Part shown: in pieces, positions 8,904 to 17,916 of the stretch | Layout of the letters: the number at the start of each line of letters is the position of its first letter | Position numbering within the stretch: the stretch's first letter is position 1 | Assembly: GCF_001005085.2 (NCBI RefSeq) | Contig: NZ_LBMU02000001.1 | Location: forward strand, 1-64,000 | Source of the DNA: Streptomyces humi | GTDB lineage: Bacteria > Actinomycetota > Actinomycetes > Streptomycetales > Streptomycetaceae | DNA length: 64,000 nt | Reading direction: 5' to 3' | Position numbers and translations under genes: made by a program | Notes under the pieces: generated by a model | Database searches by the model: none | Seen by the model: only the letters and a program-made list of their open reading frames with translations | What the model was told of the DNA's origin: nothing

Positions 8904-9101
8904 ATGGCAGAGGACTGGGACGGCGTCGTTCTGAACGAGGACTTCATACGGTCGGCCGAGACCTCTGAGCCGTCCGCGCGGGCGCGGATGCTGGCGGCGC
9001 GGTGGAAGGCGGAGGAACCGGAGCCGCAGCCGTGGCGGTCGGACGAGGCGCCCGCGGGGTGGTTCTTCAGCAAGGCGCGGCGCAAGTGGTGGCGCCGGTA
9101 G
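8904..9101 (+). CDS. Small conserved acidic/Trp-rich protein
   Basis: 65 residues with four Trp in the second half and a basic KARRKWWRR end (charged head MAEDWDGVVLNEDF). No signal or membrane segment. The family is not recognised beyond being the type of small soluble protein common in Streptomyces. A GGAGAGGA run precedes ATG by ~8-14 nt. It lies 79 bp after the ABC operon and may be read from the same transcript. Confidence 0.65.
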   Translation: MAEDWDGVVLNEDFIRSAETSEPSARARMLAARWKAEEPEPQPWRSDEAPAGWFFSKARRKWWRR

Positions 9102-9130
9102 GCGGTTCTTCGGCTGCGCGCCGGTGGGGG

Positions 9131-9202
9131 CGGTCGCGCAGTTCCTCCGCCAGCCTTCGGCTGGGGGTACCCCCAGCGCCCCTGAAGGGGCGCGTGCAGC
9201 CG
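9131..9202. repeat. Dispersed GC-rich hairpin repeat (copy 1)
   Basis: A GCGCAGTTCCTCC core followed by two hairpins (CCAGCCTTCGGCTGG; GCGCCCCTGAAGGGGCGC). The same modules recur at 9519-9590 (reverse), 23023-23060 and 50031-50128, always between genes, probably as terminators copied around the genome. The gene-free stretch 9203-9409 downstream holds nothing else I can support. Confidence 0.6.
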
Positions 9203-9409
9203 GCGCCTCTCGAATAATCACTGGCGTGCAACTCGGCTCAAAGGCACAGTAGTTGTGTCAGCCCACCATCTGGGAGAGGAGCCGGACGATGTCCATGCAC
9301 GACAGTACGTCCCGCTCCCGTCAGGGCAGCCTTCGGCGGATCGCCGTGTAGCTGCCCGGGGCGGCCGCTTCGAGCACGCGATGGTCGCTCTCGCGTGGGC
9401 CGCCCACCC

Positions 9410-9498
<89 letters not shown>

Positions 9499-9518
9499 AA
9501 GACATGAAAGAGGCCTCG

Positions 9519-9590
9519 GCCGCAGCGCCCCTTCAGAGGCGCCGGGCGTACCCCGGCCGAAGGCTGGGGAGTAACTGCGCGACCAGCCCC
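9519..9590. repeat. Dispersed GC-rich hairpin repeat (copy 2, reverse)
   Basis: Reverse-oriented copy of the 9131-9202 element: GCGCCCCTTCAGAGGCGC hairpin, then CCGGCCGAAGGCTGG and AACTGCGCGACC. It lies between tRNA-Ser and the 3' end of the HAD gene, where it could terminate both. Confidence 0.6.
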
Positions 9591-9616
9591 CACGCACCCG
9601 CAGGCAAAGGCGTGCC

Positions 9617-10414
9617 TCACCCGAGCAGACGCTCCACGACCACCGCGATCCCGTCCTCCTCGTTGGAAGAGGTCACCTCGTCGGCCACCGCGCGCAGCTC
9701 CTCGTGAGCGTTGGCCATAGCCACCCCGCGCGCCGCCCACGCGAACATCGGGATGTCGTTCGGCATGTCGCCGAAGGCGATCGTGTCGGCCGCCTTCAGG
9801 CCCAGCCGGCGTGCGGCCAGCGACAGGCCCGTCGCCTTCGACAGGCCGAGCGGGAGCAGTTCCACGATGCCCTGGCCCGCCATGGCGACGGTGACGAAAC
9901 CACCGGCGGCCTGCCGTGCCGCCTCGGCCAGCTCGTCGTCGGACAGCTCGGGGTGCTGTATGTAGATCTTGTTCAGCGGCGCCGACCAGAGGTCCGCGGC
10001 GTCCGTGAACGGGGTGGACGGAAGGTGACCCGTCACCGCGTACCCCGGGCCCACCAGCACGTCGCCGTCGAGTCCGTCCCGGCTCGCCGCCAGGTACAGC
10101 GGGCCGACCTCGGCCTCGATCTTCGCCAGGGCGACCCCGGCCAGCTGACGGTCCAGCGTCACGGAGGTCAGCAGGCGGTGCGACCCGGCGTCGTACACCT
10201 GCGCCCCCTGACCACAGACGGCGAGGCCGTCGTAGCCGAGGTCGTCGAGGATGTGCCGGGTCCAGGGGACCGCGCGGCCGGTGACGACGATGTGCGCGGC
10301 GCCCGCCGCGGTGGCCGCGGCGAGCGCGTCACGGGTGCGCCCGGAGATCGACTCGTCGGAGCGCAGCAGCGTCCCGTCGAGGTCGGTGGCGATGAGCCCG
10401 TAGGGGAAGGTCAC
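9617..10414 (-). CDS. Cof-type HAD-IIB phosphatase
   Basis: A 265-residue HAD-superfamily hydrolase. Motif I is DLDGTLL (residues 11-17), motif II the VVTGR segment, motif III SKATGL Lys, motif [13 protein letters not shown]. The C2B cap between residues ~85 and 190 places it with sugar-phosphate/flavin phosphatases of the Cof type. GTG at 10414 overlaps the serS stop (GTGA), so it is translationally coupled to serS; the long in-frame extension upstream is a serS shadow. Substrate unknown. Confidence 0.92.
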   Translation of the reverse strand: MTFPYGLIATDLDGTLLRSDESISGRTRDALAAATAAGAAHIVVTGRAVPWTRHILDDLGYDGLAVCGQGAQVYDAGSHRLLTSVTLDRQLAGVALAKIEAEVGPLYLAASRDGLDGDVLVGPGYAVTGHLPSTPFTDAADLWSAPLNKIYIQHPELSDDELAEAARQAAGGFVTVAMAGQGIVELLPLGLSKATGLSLAARRLGLKAADTIAFGDMPNDIPMFAWAARGVAMANAHEELRAVADEVTSSNEEDGIAVVVERLLG

Positions 10415-11688
10415 CGGGACACCGGCTCCAGGACCTCCCGGCCGCCCAGGTACGGGCGCAGCACCTCGGGCACGCGCACCGAGCCGTCGGCCAGCTGGTG
10501 GTTCTCCAGGATCGCCACGATCGTGCGCGGTACGGCGCACAGCGTGCCGTTGAGCGTCGCGAGCGGCTGCACCTTCTTGCCGTCCCGCATCCGGACGGAC
10601 AGCCGGCGGGCCTGGAAGCTGTCGCAGTTGGAGGCCGAGGTCAGCTCGCGGTACTTGCCCTGGGTGGGGATCCACGCCTCGCAGTCGTACTTGCGCGACG
10701 CCGACGCGCCGAGGTCGCCGGAGGCCACGTCGATGACCTGGAAGGGCAGCTCGAGGCCGGTCAGCCACTGCTTCTCCCAGTCCAGGAGCCGCTTGTGCTC
10801 GTTCTCCGCGTCCTCGGGGGCGACGTAGGAGAACATCTCGACCTTGTCGAACTGGTGCACCCGGAAGATGCCCCGGGTGTCCTTGCCGTAGGTGCCCGCC
10901 TCACGGCGGAAGCAGGGCGAGAAGCCCGCGTAGCGCAGCGGCAGCTGGTCGGCGTCGAGGATCTCGTCCATGTGGTACGCGGCGAGGGGGACCTCGGAGG
11001 TGCCGACCAGGTAGTAGTCGTCCTTCTCCAGGTGGTACACGTTCTCGGCGGCCTGGCCGAGGAAGCCGGTGCCCTCCATGGCGCGCGGGCGGACCAGCGC
11101 GGGGGTCAGCATCGGGACGAAGCCGGCCTCGGTGGCCTGTGCGATCGCCGCGTTGACCAGCGCCAGCTCGAGAAGGGCGCCGACACCGGTGAGGTAGTAG
11201 AAGCGCGAGCCGGACACCTTGGCGCCGCGTTCCACGTCGATGGCGCCCAGCGCCTCGCCGAGCTCCAGGTGGTCCTTGGGCTCGAAGCCCTCGGCGCCGA
11301 AGTCGCGGATGGTGCCGTGCGTCTCCAGGACGACGAAGTCCTCCTCGCCGCCGACCGGGACGTCGGGGTGGACGAGGTTGCCCAGTTGCAGCGCGAGGCG
11401 CTTGGTCTCCTCGTCGGCCTCGTGCTGCTCGGCGTCCGCGGCCTTGACGTCGGCGGAGAGCTGGCTCGCCCGCGCCAGCAGCTCGGCCTTCTCGTCGCCC
11501 GAGGCCCTGGGAATGAGCTTGCCGAGTGACTTCTGTTCGTTGCGCAGCTCGTCGAAGCGGACGCCGGAGGACCTGCGCCGCTCGTCGGCAGAGAGGAGGG
11601 AGTCGACGAGCGCGACGTCCTCTCCACGGGCGCGCTGGGACGCGCGCACACGGTCGGGGTCCTCACGGAGCAGGCGAAGGTCAATCAC
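10411..11688 (-). CDS. serS: Seryl-tRNA synthetase
   Basis: A 425-residue class II synthetase that charges tRNA-Ser. The N-terminal coiled-coil arm (residues ~25-105, rich in [11 protein letters not shown] and [10 protein letters not shown]) precedes the catalytic core with [24 protein letters not shown] and [19 protein letters not shown] at 11688 begins [11 protein letters not shown], the normal SerRS N terminus. TAGCCT lies exactly 7 nt upstream (11696-11701), so the message is probably leaderless. Downstream HAD gene is coupled. Confidence 0.97.
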   Translation of the reverse strand: MIDLRLLREDPDRVRASQRARGEDVALVDSLLSADERRRSSGVRFDELRNEQKSLGKLIPRASGDEKAELLARASQLSADVKAADAEQHEADEETKRLALQLGNLVHPDVPVGGEEDFVVLETHGTIRDFGAEGFEPKDHLELGEALGAIDVERGAKVSGSRFYYLTGVGALLELALVNAAIAQATEAGFVPMLTPALVRPRAMEGTGFLGQAAENVYHLEKDDYYLVGTSEVPLAAYHMDEILDADQLPLRYAGFSPCFRREAGTYGKDTRGIFRVHQFDKVEMFSYVAPEDAENEHKRLLDWEKQWLTGLELPFQVIDVASGDLGASASRKYDCEAWIPTQGKYRELTSASNCDSFQARRLSVRMRDGKKVQPLATLNGTLCAVPRTIVAILENHQLADGSVRVPEVLRPYLGGREVLEPVSR

Positions 11689-11882
11689 GGAGCCAAGGCT
11701 ACCGGTGTGGGGTTGCCCCTCACGAATCACTATTCCTACGTGTTCCGATTCGCTACATACGTTCCGTTATGACGGAATTGCCGAGCGTGTCAATAAAAAG
11801 TGTCTCACTCCCTGGGACGGGGCAAGTCGGCGGTCCTCGGTTGACTCGATTTCCTTGTGGAGAGCGGAACTTGGGGGCGCGG

Positions 11883-12195
11883 TTGTCCACAGGGATCCAC
11901 GCCCTCGCGAGAGTTATCCACAGGGTGTGTGGATGAGGTGTGGACTTCGGAATTGATCACTCCGTAACGGCCTTGTGAAGGGAGGAATTCCCGGTTCAAA
12001 CCAGGACAACACCCACTTTCGAGTGGAAAGGCATCGCTCCAAAAGACGAACCATGGGAAACGAGTGGACGAAGGGTGATGTGGGCGACCGGGGTCGCACC
12101 GATGGCTCGTAGGGCGATTTGTCGACAGACTCACGCGGCACTGTCGACTTGTCCCCAGGTCGAGAAGAGCGCCTGTGGATAACTCCTGTGGATAA
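11883..12195. promoter_or_regulatory. Cluster of DnaA-box-like sequences between serS and pheA
   Basis: Exact 9-mers: TTGTCCACA 11883-11891, TTATCCACA 11914-11922, TGTGGATAA 12174-12182 and 12187-12195. One-mismatch forms: TGTGGATGA 11928-11936, TTGTCGACA 12119-12127, TTGTCCCCA 12149-12157. All lie in the 530-bp gene-free gap 11689-12218. Streptomyces coelicolor is known to have high-affinity DnaA-box clusters outside oriC (one called D78, about 78 kb from oriC) that titrate DnaA; this gap is a good candidate for the equivalent, but I cannot see oriC here. Confidence 0.7.
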
Positions 12196-12218
12196 CGAAG
12201 ATATGAAGGTAGGGCTGG

Positions 12219-13154
12219 CTAGAAGCGGCCGTCCTGGCAGCGCGCCACCCAGTCCGAGGCGGCCACGAACTCCTCGTCGGACGTCCCGGGCAGCGTCGGG
12301 CCCACGGTCTCGCCGGGTCGGACGTCCGCCCGCGGATAGGAACCCAGGAACCGCACCTGGCGGCAGATCCGCTTCAGTCCCATCAGGGCCTCCGCCACCC
12401 GCCGGTCGGAGATGTGCCCCTCGGCGTCGATGCAGAAGCAGTAGTTGCCGATGCCGGCACCGGTCGGCCGGGACTGGAGCAGCATCAGGTTGATGCCCCG
12501 GGTGGCGAACTCGCCGAGCAGGTCACGCAGGCCGCCGGGGTGGTCCTCGTTCTGCCAGAGCACGATCGAGGTCTTGTCCGCGCCGGTCGGGGCCGCGGGC
12601 CGGGCCGGGCGGCCGACGAGCACGAACCGGGTCTGCGCGTTCTCCGCGTCGTGGATCCCGGCCTCCAGTACCTCCAGACCGTACCGTTCGGCCGCGAACT
12701 CACCGGCGAACGCGGCGTCGTAACGGCCCTCCTGGACCAGCCGGGCGCCGTCCGCGTTCGAAGCGGCGGACTCCCAGACGGCTTCGGGGAGGTGGGCCCG
12801 CAGCCAGTTGCGGACCTGCGGCTGGGCGACCGGGTGCGCGGTCACCGTCTTGATCCCGGAGAGCTTGGTGCCCGGCCGGACCAGCAGCGCGAAGGTGATC
12901 GACAGCAGCACCTCGCGGTAGATCATCAGCGGCTCGCCGGCGACCAGCTCGTCGAGGGTCGTGGTGACCCCGCCCTCGACGGAGTTCTCGATCGGCACGA
13001 ACGCGGCCTCGGCCTCGCCGTTCCGCACGGCGTCCAGTGCCGACTGCACGGAGACGTACGGGACGAGCTGCCGGGTGGCGGACTCCGGAAGCGTGCGCAG
13101 AGCGACTTCGGTGAAGGTGCCTTCAGGACCGAGATACGCATAGCTCGCTGGCAT
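12219..13154 (-). CDS. pheA: Prephenate dehydratase
   Basis: A 311-residue monofunctional enzyme converting prephenate to phenylpyruvate in phenylalanine synthesis. PDT domain residues ~4-185 (YLGPEGTFTEVA, ENSVEGGV, and the catalytic TRF in NAQTRFVLVGR), ACT domain ~200-280 (GGLRDLLGEFATRGIN and LQSRPTG, a variant of the Phe-binding ESRP motif), then a short tail. ATG at 13154 has GAGGG 3 nt upstream; the longer upstream frame is not conserved protein. Probably feedback-regulated through the ACT domain. Confidence 0.95.
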   Translation of the reverse strand: MPASYAYLGPEGTFTEVALRTLPESATRQLVPYVSVQSALDAVRNGEAEAAFVPIENSVEGGVTTTLDELVAGEPLMIYREVLLSITFALLVRPGTKLSGIKTVTAHPVAQPQVRNWLRAHLPEAVWESAASNADGARLVQEGRYDAAFAGEFAAERYGLEVLEAGIHDAENAQTRFVLVGRPARPAAPTGADKTSIVLWQNEDHPGGLRDLLGEFATRGINLMLLQSRPTGAGIGNYCFCIDAEGHISDRRVAEALMGLKRICRQVRFLGSYPRADVRPGETVGPTLPGTSDEEFVAASDWVARCQDGRF

Positions 13155-13249
13155 GTCCCTCACCCTAATGGGCCCAGGAACGCCAAGCCGACCTGTCTCA
13201 CCGGAACCACTCGACCGGGTGGTTTGAAACCCGGAAGCGCACCGATGGA

Positions 13250-14539
13250 TCAGCCTTCCAGCAGCCGCTGCCCCACGTACTCCCCTTCGGCCGCGCCACC
13301 CGGCACCGCGAACAGCCCGCTCGCCTCGTGCCGGATGTACTGCGACAGCGCGTCCCCGCGGTCCAGCTTCCGCTGCAACGGCACGAACCCGCGCAGCGGA
13401 TCCGCCTGCCAGCAGACGAAGAGCAGCCCCGCGTCCGGCGTCCCGTCCGCGTCGATCCCGTCGTGGTACGAGAACGGGCGCCGCAGGATGGCCGCGCCCC
13501 CGTTCTGGTCGGGCCGGGTGATCCGGGCATGGGCGTTGACCGGCACCACGTACTCGCCGTCGGACCGCGCCTTCTCCAGGTCCATCGGGGTCGTCTCGGT
13601 GCCTCCGGACAGCGGTGCCCCGTTCGACTTCTTCCGCCCGATCACGTTCTCCTGGGCCGTCAGCGACAGTTTCTCCCAGTCGTCGAGGAGCATGCGGATC
13701 CGACGTACGACGGCATAGGAGCCGTTCGCCATCCAGGCGGGCTCGCCGGACGAGGGCACGAAGATCCGTTCGTCGAAGTCGGGGTCGGCCGGCTTCGGAT
13801 TGCGGGTGCCGTCCAGCTGGCCCATGAGGTTGCGGGCCGTCATGGGGTGGGCGGTGGCGCCCGGGGTGCGGTTGAAGCCGTTCATCTGCCAGCGCACCCG
13901 GGCCGCGCTGCCCGCGTCCTTCTGGAGGGCGCGCAGGGCGTGGAAGGCGACCAGCGCGTCGTCGGCGCCGATCTGCACCCACAGATCGCCGTTGCTGCGC
14001 GACCTGTCCAGGTGGTCGGAGGAGAAGTCGGGCAGCGGGTCCAGGGCGGACGGCCGCTGCTTCTCCAGCCCGGTGCGGGCGAAGAAGCTGTTGCCGAAGC
14101 CGAAGGTGATCGTCAGCGAAGAGGGACCCGCGTCCCGGGCCACCTCGGTGTCGTCCTGCGTCATCGGCTCGCCCGCCATCAGCCGCCCGGCCGTCGTCGA
14201 CCAGCGGCGCAGCAGCGCCGCGGCCTGCGCGCGGCCCGCGCCCGCCGCCAGGTCGAAGGCGACCAGATGGCCGCGCGCCTGAAGGCCCTCGGTGATGCCC
14301 GGCTGATGTTTCCCGTGAAACATCGCCTCGCCGGAGCCCACCGAGCTGAGCGGGGTGGCCTGGGCGGGCGCGGCCGTGTAGCCGGCACCCGCGCCCGCGG
14401 CACCGAGTACGAGCCCGGTGGCCCCGGCCGTGCCGAGCAGCGCGCGCCGGCTGACGCCGCCCGCGGCGGCGGCCGAGGGGGCGGCCGAGGGGGCTTCCCC
14501 GGTGACCGGGGTACGAAGGGACTGGGACTGTTCAGCCAT
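13250..14539 (-). CDS. dtpA: Tat-exported DyP-type peroxidase
   Basis: A 429-residue dye-decolourising peroxidase. A twin-arginine signal (GVSRRALLGTAGATG, residues ~29-43) precedes a mature haem domain with the GQLDGTRNP motif holding the distal Asp, likely proximal His in VNAHARITRP, and FSYHDG. It follows a CopC-CopD fusion and ECuC and Sco genes, the same order as the Streptomyces lividans dtpA locus, where DtpA is needed for maturation of the copper oxidase GlxA and for morphogenesis. ATG at 14539 lies 8 bp after the CopCD stop. Confidence 0.94.
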   Translation of the reverse strand: MAEQSQSLRTPVTGEAPSAAPSAAAAGGVSRRALLGTAGATGLVLGAAGAGAGYTAAPAQATPLSSVGSGEAMFHGKHQPGITEGLQARGHLVAFDLAAGAGRAQAAALLRRWSTTAGRLMAGEPMTQDDTEVARDAGPSSLTITFGFGNSFFARTGLEKQRPSALDPLPDFSSDHLDRSRSNGDLWVQIGADDALVAFHALRALQKDAGSAARVRWQMNGFNRTPGATAHPMTARNLMGQLDGTRNPKPADPDFDERIFVPSSGEPAWMANGSYAVVRRIRMLLDDWEKLSLTAQENVIGRKKSNGAPLSGGTETTPMDLEKARSDGEYVVPVNAHARITRPDQNGGAAILRRPFSYHDGIDADGTPDAGLLFVCWQADPLRGFVPLQRKLDRGDALSQYIRHEASGLFAVPGGAAEGEYVGQRLLEG

Positions 14540-14547
14540 GGTGCGGT

Positions 14548-16614
14548 TCAGCCGATCTGCGCGTGCTTGGAGACGGTCACCTGGTCGATGTCGGAGGTCC
14601 GCACGGTCACGGAGACCGTCCAGTCGCCGGCCATGGGGATCTGCACGCCGTTCGCGGCCCAGTGCCCGGTGGTGATGTGGTCCGGTGCCACGGGAAGCGG
14701 CCCGATCTTCTTGGCGTCGAGGGTGAAGGCGACCTTCACCTCGGGGATGTCGAAGGCGCGTCCGTTGGGCCGCTGGACGTAGACGTGCATCTCGTTGCTG
14801 CCCACGGCCGCGGGGTCGAGGTCGACGCGGACGACGCCCTTGCCGTCCTTGCCGCCGGTGTCGAAGGACATGTCGAGGGTCAGCGCGCCGGAGGACGAGT
14901 CCGAGGAGGAGGACGACGAAGACGATGACGAGGACGACGAGGCGGCGGCCTTGGCGTCCAGTTCGGTCCGGCCCGGCTCGGTCTGGGTCAGCACGGTCGT
15001 GACCGCGAGCAGGGCGACGGCGACCCCGGCCTCCGCGAGCACCGAGCGGCGCAGGCCGAAGCGGTCGGGGTCGGCGTCCCGGACGCGCTTCTGCCGGGCG
15101 AGGTCCTTGGCGGTCTGCTGCCGGGCCAGCTGCGCGGCGCGCTCCGGGTCGGTTTCGTCGCTGTCGGAAGCGGCCTTCCCCGCGGACGCCTCCTCGCCGG
15201 GACCGGCGACCCGGGCACCGGCCGTACCGGACGTCTCCCTGGCCGCGGCGGACGCCTTGACCGTCTCCTTCCCGGCCTGCTTCGTCGCGGCGGACGTCGT
15301 GACCGTCTCCTCCCCGGCCGCCTTTCCGGTCTCCTCCCGGGCCGCCGCCTTCGCGGTCTCCTCCCCGGTCTCGGTCAGTGCCGTGTCCGCGAGCCGGCCC
15401 GTCCAGCGCCGCGAGATGGACGCGATGCCGACGAGCAGCGCCACCAGCGCGATCTTGACCATCAGCAGCTGTCCGTACGCGGTGTCGGTGAACGCCGACC
15501 AGGAGCCGAGCTGGCGCCAGGACTGGTAGACGCCGGTGCCGACCAGCGCCAGCACGCTCCCGAAGGCGACCTGGGAGAAGCGTCGTACCGCCGCGGACCC
15601 GACCGGGGTGTCGGCGGGCGCCCGGTACAGGGCGACCAGCAGGGCGGTGAGGCCGCCGAGCCAGGTGGCGACGGCGAGCAGGTGGACGATGTCGACCGGC
15701 ATCGCGATGCCCGGCTGGAGTCCGGTGGAGGCGTGCTCGGCCATGGCCCAGCTCGCCGCGAGCCCGGCGGCCACGACGGTCCCGCCGATGGCGAGCCCGA
15801 AGGTCAGGTCGCGCTTCTCCGCGCCCTCCTCGCGCTTGTCGTAGGCGCCGAAGAGCACCGCGATGAACAGCGCGGCGGCGGCGAGCAGCAGCAGCCGGGA
15901 GACCAGCGCCGCGCCGGTCTTGGTCTGGAGGACCTGGCCGAGCAGGTTCAGGTCGAAGATGTCGCCGACACTGCCGGAGGTGGTGTAGGAGCCGCGCAGG
16001 AGCAGCAGCCACAGCGTGGCCGCGGTGAGCGTCAGCCAGCCGCCGACGACGAGCCGTTGCAGGGCCCGCACACCCGAGCCGCGCTGCCAGCAGGCCAGCA
16101 CGAACGCGGCGCCGCCGACGAGCACGATGTACCCGGCGTACGACATGTAGCGCCCGAAGCCGTAGAGCCAGCCGACGAACCCGCCGCCGGCCTCCTGGTC
16201 CCCGACCGAGGCGACGGTCGTGGACGGCGCCCCGACGGAGAAGGTGTAGGCGCCGGCGACGGGATGGCTGTCCGCCGAGACGACCTGCCAGGCGACGGTG
16301 TACGTGCCCTTGCCCAGGCCGGTCCTGAGCTGGACCCCGTAGGTCGTCCCGGACAGGTTGTCCGGCTTGGCGGTGTCGACCCGCTTGCCCTTGGGGTCGA
16401 GGACCCGGATCGAGTTGCTGTTCAGCGACACGTTCTCGGAGAACGTGAGGGAGACCTGGTCGGGCGCCTTCGGGACCACCACCCCCTGGGCGGGGTCGCT
16501 GCCGGTCAGCGCGGCGTGCGCGGAGGCCGGCCCGGCCCCGGCCAGCAGCGCGCCGGCGACGGCGAGGATCAGCAGCACCAGGGTGCGCAGGCGGGGGGTG
16601 ATGGTCCGCGTCAA
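14548..16614 (-). CDS. CopC-CopD fusion with C-terminal YtkA-like domain
   Basis: 688 residues. Signal peptide 1-32 ends ASA|HAALTGSDP, giving an N-terminal His as in CopC copper-binding proteins; CopC domain to ~130 (LTFSENVSL, DSHPVAGAYTFSV). Residues ~145-400 hold about eight membrane segments of CopD. A charged Ala/Glu/Lys linker (~400-500) leads to one more membrane segment (~520-540), a run of Ser, and a ~100-residue extracellular beta domain like YtkA. Proposed role: capture and import of copper outside the membrane for the DtpA/Sco pathway. ATG at 16614. Confidence 0.9.
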   Translation of the reverse strand: MTRTITPRLRTLVLLILAVAGALLAGAGPASAHAALTGSDPAQGVVVPKAPDQVSLTFSENVSLNSNSIRVLDPKGKRVDTAKPDNLSGTTYGVQLRTGLGKGTYTVAWQVVSADSHPVAGAYTFSVGAPSTTVASVGDQEAGGGFVGWLYGFGRYMSYAGYIVLVGGAAFVLACWQRGSGVRALQRLVVGGWLTLTAATLWLLLLRGSYTTSGSVGDIFDLNLLGQVLQTKTGAALVSRLLLLAAAALFIAVLFGAYDKREEGAEKRDLTFGLAIGGTVVAAGLAASWAMAEHASTGLQPGIAMPVDIVHLLAVATWLGGLTALLVALYRAPADTPVGSAAVRRFSQVAFGSVLALVGTGVYQSWRQLGSWSAFTDTAYGQLLMVKIALVALLVGIASISRRWTGRLADTALTETGEETAKAAAREETGKAAGEETVTTSAATKQAGKETVKASAAARETSGTAGARVAGPGEEASAGKAASDSDETDPERAAQLARQQTAKDLARQKRVRDADPDRFGLRRSVLAEAGVAVALLAVTTVLTQTEPGRTELDAKAAASSSSSSSSSSSSSDSSSGALTLDMSFDTGGKDGKGVVRVDLDPAAVGSNEMHVYVQRPNGRAFDIPEVKVAFTLDAKKIGPLPVAPDHITTGHWAANGVQIPMAGDWTVSVTVRTSDIDQVTVSKHAQIG

Positions 16615-16628
16615 GGTCGGTCCCTCCC

Positions 16629-17159
16629 TCAGTGTCCGGTCGACGGGTTGTACGTGGCGGACTTCACCGGCATCTCGACCGTGAGCGGACCGGATTCGGC
16701 GAACTTGAGTTTCAGCGTGATCGTGTCGCCCTGCTCCGGGCGGTGCTTCAGCTTCTCGAACATCAGATGGTTGCCACCGCTTTTGAACACGAGTTGACCG
16801 TGTGCGGGCACCTCGAAGGAGCGGACCTCCTCCATGGCACCGCCGTTGGTCTCGTGCATGGTGATATCGCCGGCGGAGTCGCTGGTGACGGAGGTCAGTT
16901 CGTCCTTCGTGCCGCCCTTGTTGGTGATCGTCAGGAACCCGGCGGCCATGTCGGCGGAGACCGGCTGGGGCATGTAGGAGGCGCCCACCGACAACTCGGC
17001 TCCCGAGGCGGCCGAGCCGCCGCAGCCCACCAGGACCAGCGCGCCCGCCAGGGCGGTGCCGGTGGCGGCCACGCCGGTCAGCGCGAGCCGCCTTCCGGTC
17101 AGGGCCGGACGGCGGACGGTCAGGGCCGGACGGCGGACGGTCAGGGCCGGACGCCTCAC
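16629..17159 (-). CDS. ECuC-like copper chaperone lipoprotein (PCuAC family)
   Basis: 176 residues. A basic N terminus made of three 7-residue repeats (RRPALTV) precedes the membrane segment and lipobox LVGC. The mature domain has PCuAC-type Met/His positions (ITMHETNGGAM, GNHLMFEKL). In S. lividans the ECuC protein acts beside Sco and DtpA in extracytoplasmic copper trafficking. GTG at 17159 overlaps the Sco stop (GTGA). The downstream gap to CopCD is 14 bp. Confidence 0.9.
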   Translation of the reverse strand: MRRPALTVRRPALTVRRPALTGRRLALTGVAATGTALAGALVLVGCGGSAASGAELSVGASYMPQPVSADMAAGFLTITNKGGTKDELTSVTSDSAGDITMHETNGGAMEEVRSFEVPAHGQLVFKSGGNHLMFEKLKHRPEQGDTITLKLKFAESGPLTVEMPVKSATYNPSTGH

Positions 17160-17160
17160 G
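17098..17160. repeat. 21-bp tandem repeat at the ECuC N terminus
   Basis: Three units of 21 bp (17098-17118, 17119-17139, 17140-17160, the last diverged at its end), each beginning GTCAGGGCCGGACG. The unit is a multiple of three and encodes RRPALTV, lengthening the cytoplasmic n-region of the signal peptide. Copy number could change without shifting frame. Confidence 0.85.
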
Positions 17161-17809
17161 GGTTCTCCCCCTTGATCAGCTTGGGGAGGTCCTTGGTGTA
17201 GTCGTCGACGGTGGCGTCCTCGCCGTACAGGACGTAACCGCCGTCGGTCTTCGGCGAGAACGCGACGACCTGGGTGCCGTGCACCGAGACGACCTTGCCG
17301 GTCTTCTTGTCCTTGTGGGTCGGCTCGATGGAGATGCCGAGGGTCCGGGCGCCGGCCTGGATGGTGGCGAAGTCGCCGGTCAGGCCGACGAAGCTGGAGT
17401 CGATGCCCTTGAGCCACTTGCCCAGTTCGGACGGGGTGTCACGGGCCGGGTCGGTGGTGACGAACACGACCCGCAGCTTCGCCTGGTCGGCCTTGGACAG
17501 CGCCTTCTTGGCGACCGCGAGGTTGTTCATGGTCAGCGGGCAGACGTCGGGGCAGTGCGTGTAGCCGAAGTAGACCAGCGTGGGCCGGCCCTTGGTCTCG
17601 GCGCGCAGGTCGTACTTCTTGCCCTGGGTGTCGGTGAGCACCAGGTCCGGCTTCTCGAACGGCTGGTCCAGGATGGTCGCGGCCTTGTTCGAGTTGTCCC
17701 CGGCGACGACGGCGACGGGCGATTTGGCGTCGTCGCCGCTGCCGCAGGCGGAGAGGGTGAGGGTGGCGGCGGCGAGCAGGGCGGCCGCGGCGAACGTCTT
17801 CTTGCGCAT
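17156..17809 (-). CDS. sco: Sco-type copper chaperone lipoprotein
   Basis: 217 residues, SCO1/SenC/PrrC family thioredoxin fold. Lipobox LSAC at the end of the signal; Cu-binding CPDVC in YTHCPDVCPLT, and the distal His in VSVHGTQ. In S. lividans Sco delivers copper to cytochrome c oxidase and to the DtpA/GlxA route. ATG at 17809; GGGA lies 10 nt upstream, a weak site. Next gene (ECuC) is coupled by GTGA. Confidence 0.94.
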   Translation of the reverse strand: MRKKTFAAAALLAAATLTLSACGSGDDAKSPVAVVAGDNSNKAATILDQPFEKPDLVLTDTQGKKYDLRAETKGRPTLVYFGYTHCPDVCPLTMNNLAVAKKALSKADQAKLRVVFVTTDPARDTPSELGKWLKGIDSSFVGLTGDFATIQAGARTLGISIEPTHKDKKTGKVVSVHGTQVVAFSPKTDGGYVLYGEDATVDDYTKDLPKLIKGENP

Positions 17810-17840
17810 AGAGAAATGTCCCAGATGTGAGAGATCCGGC

Positions 17841-17900
17841 GCGCACCGGGGTCGTACGGGGCCGCGGAGCCCCGACAGCCTCGCACGACCCCCGGTGCGC
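17841..17900. terminator. Large inverted repeat between YcnI-like and Sco genes
   Basis: GCGCACCGGGGTCGT (17841-17855) pairs with ACGACCCCCGGTGCGC (17885-17900), with a smaller CGGGGC/GCCCCG stem in the loop. It sits 17 bp downstream of the YcnI-like stop, so is likely its terminator, separating it from the Sco operon. Confidence 0.7.
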
Positions 17901-17916
17901 GTTACGGACGTGGCAC

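Noticed and set aside
9289..9351. 20-codon ORF (MSMHDSTSRSRQ start) before tRNA-Ser, with GAGGAG upstream
   Set aside because: No conserved context or target gene and too short to tell from chance in a gap that precedes a tRNA.
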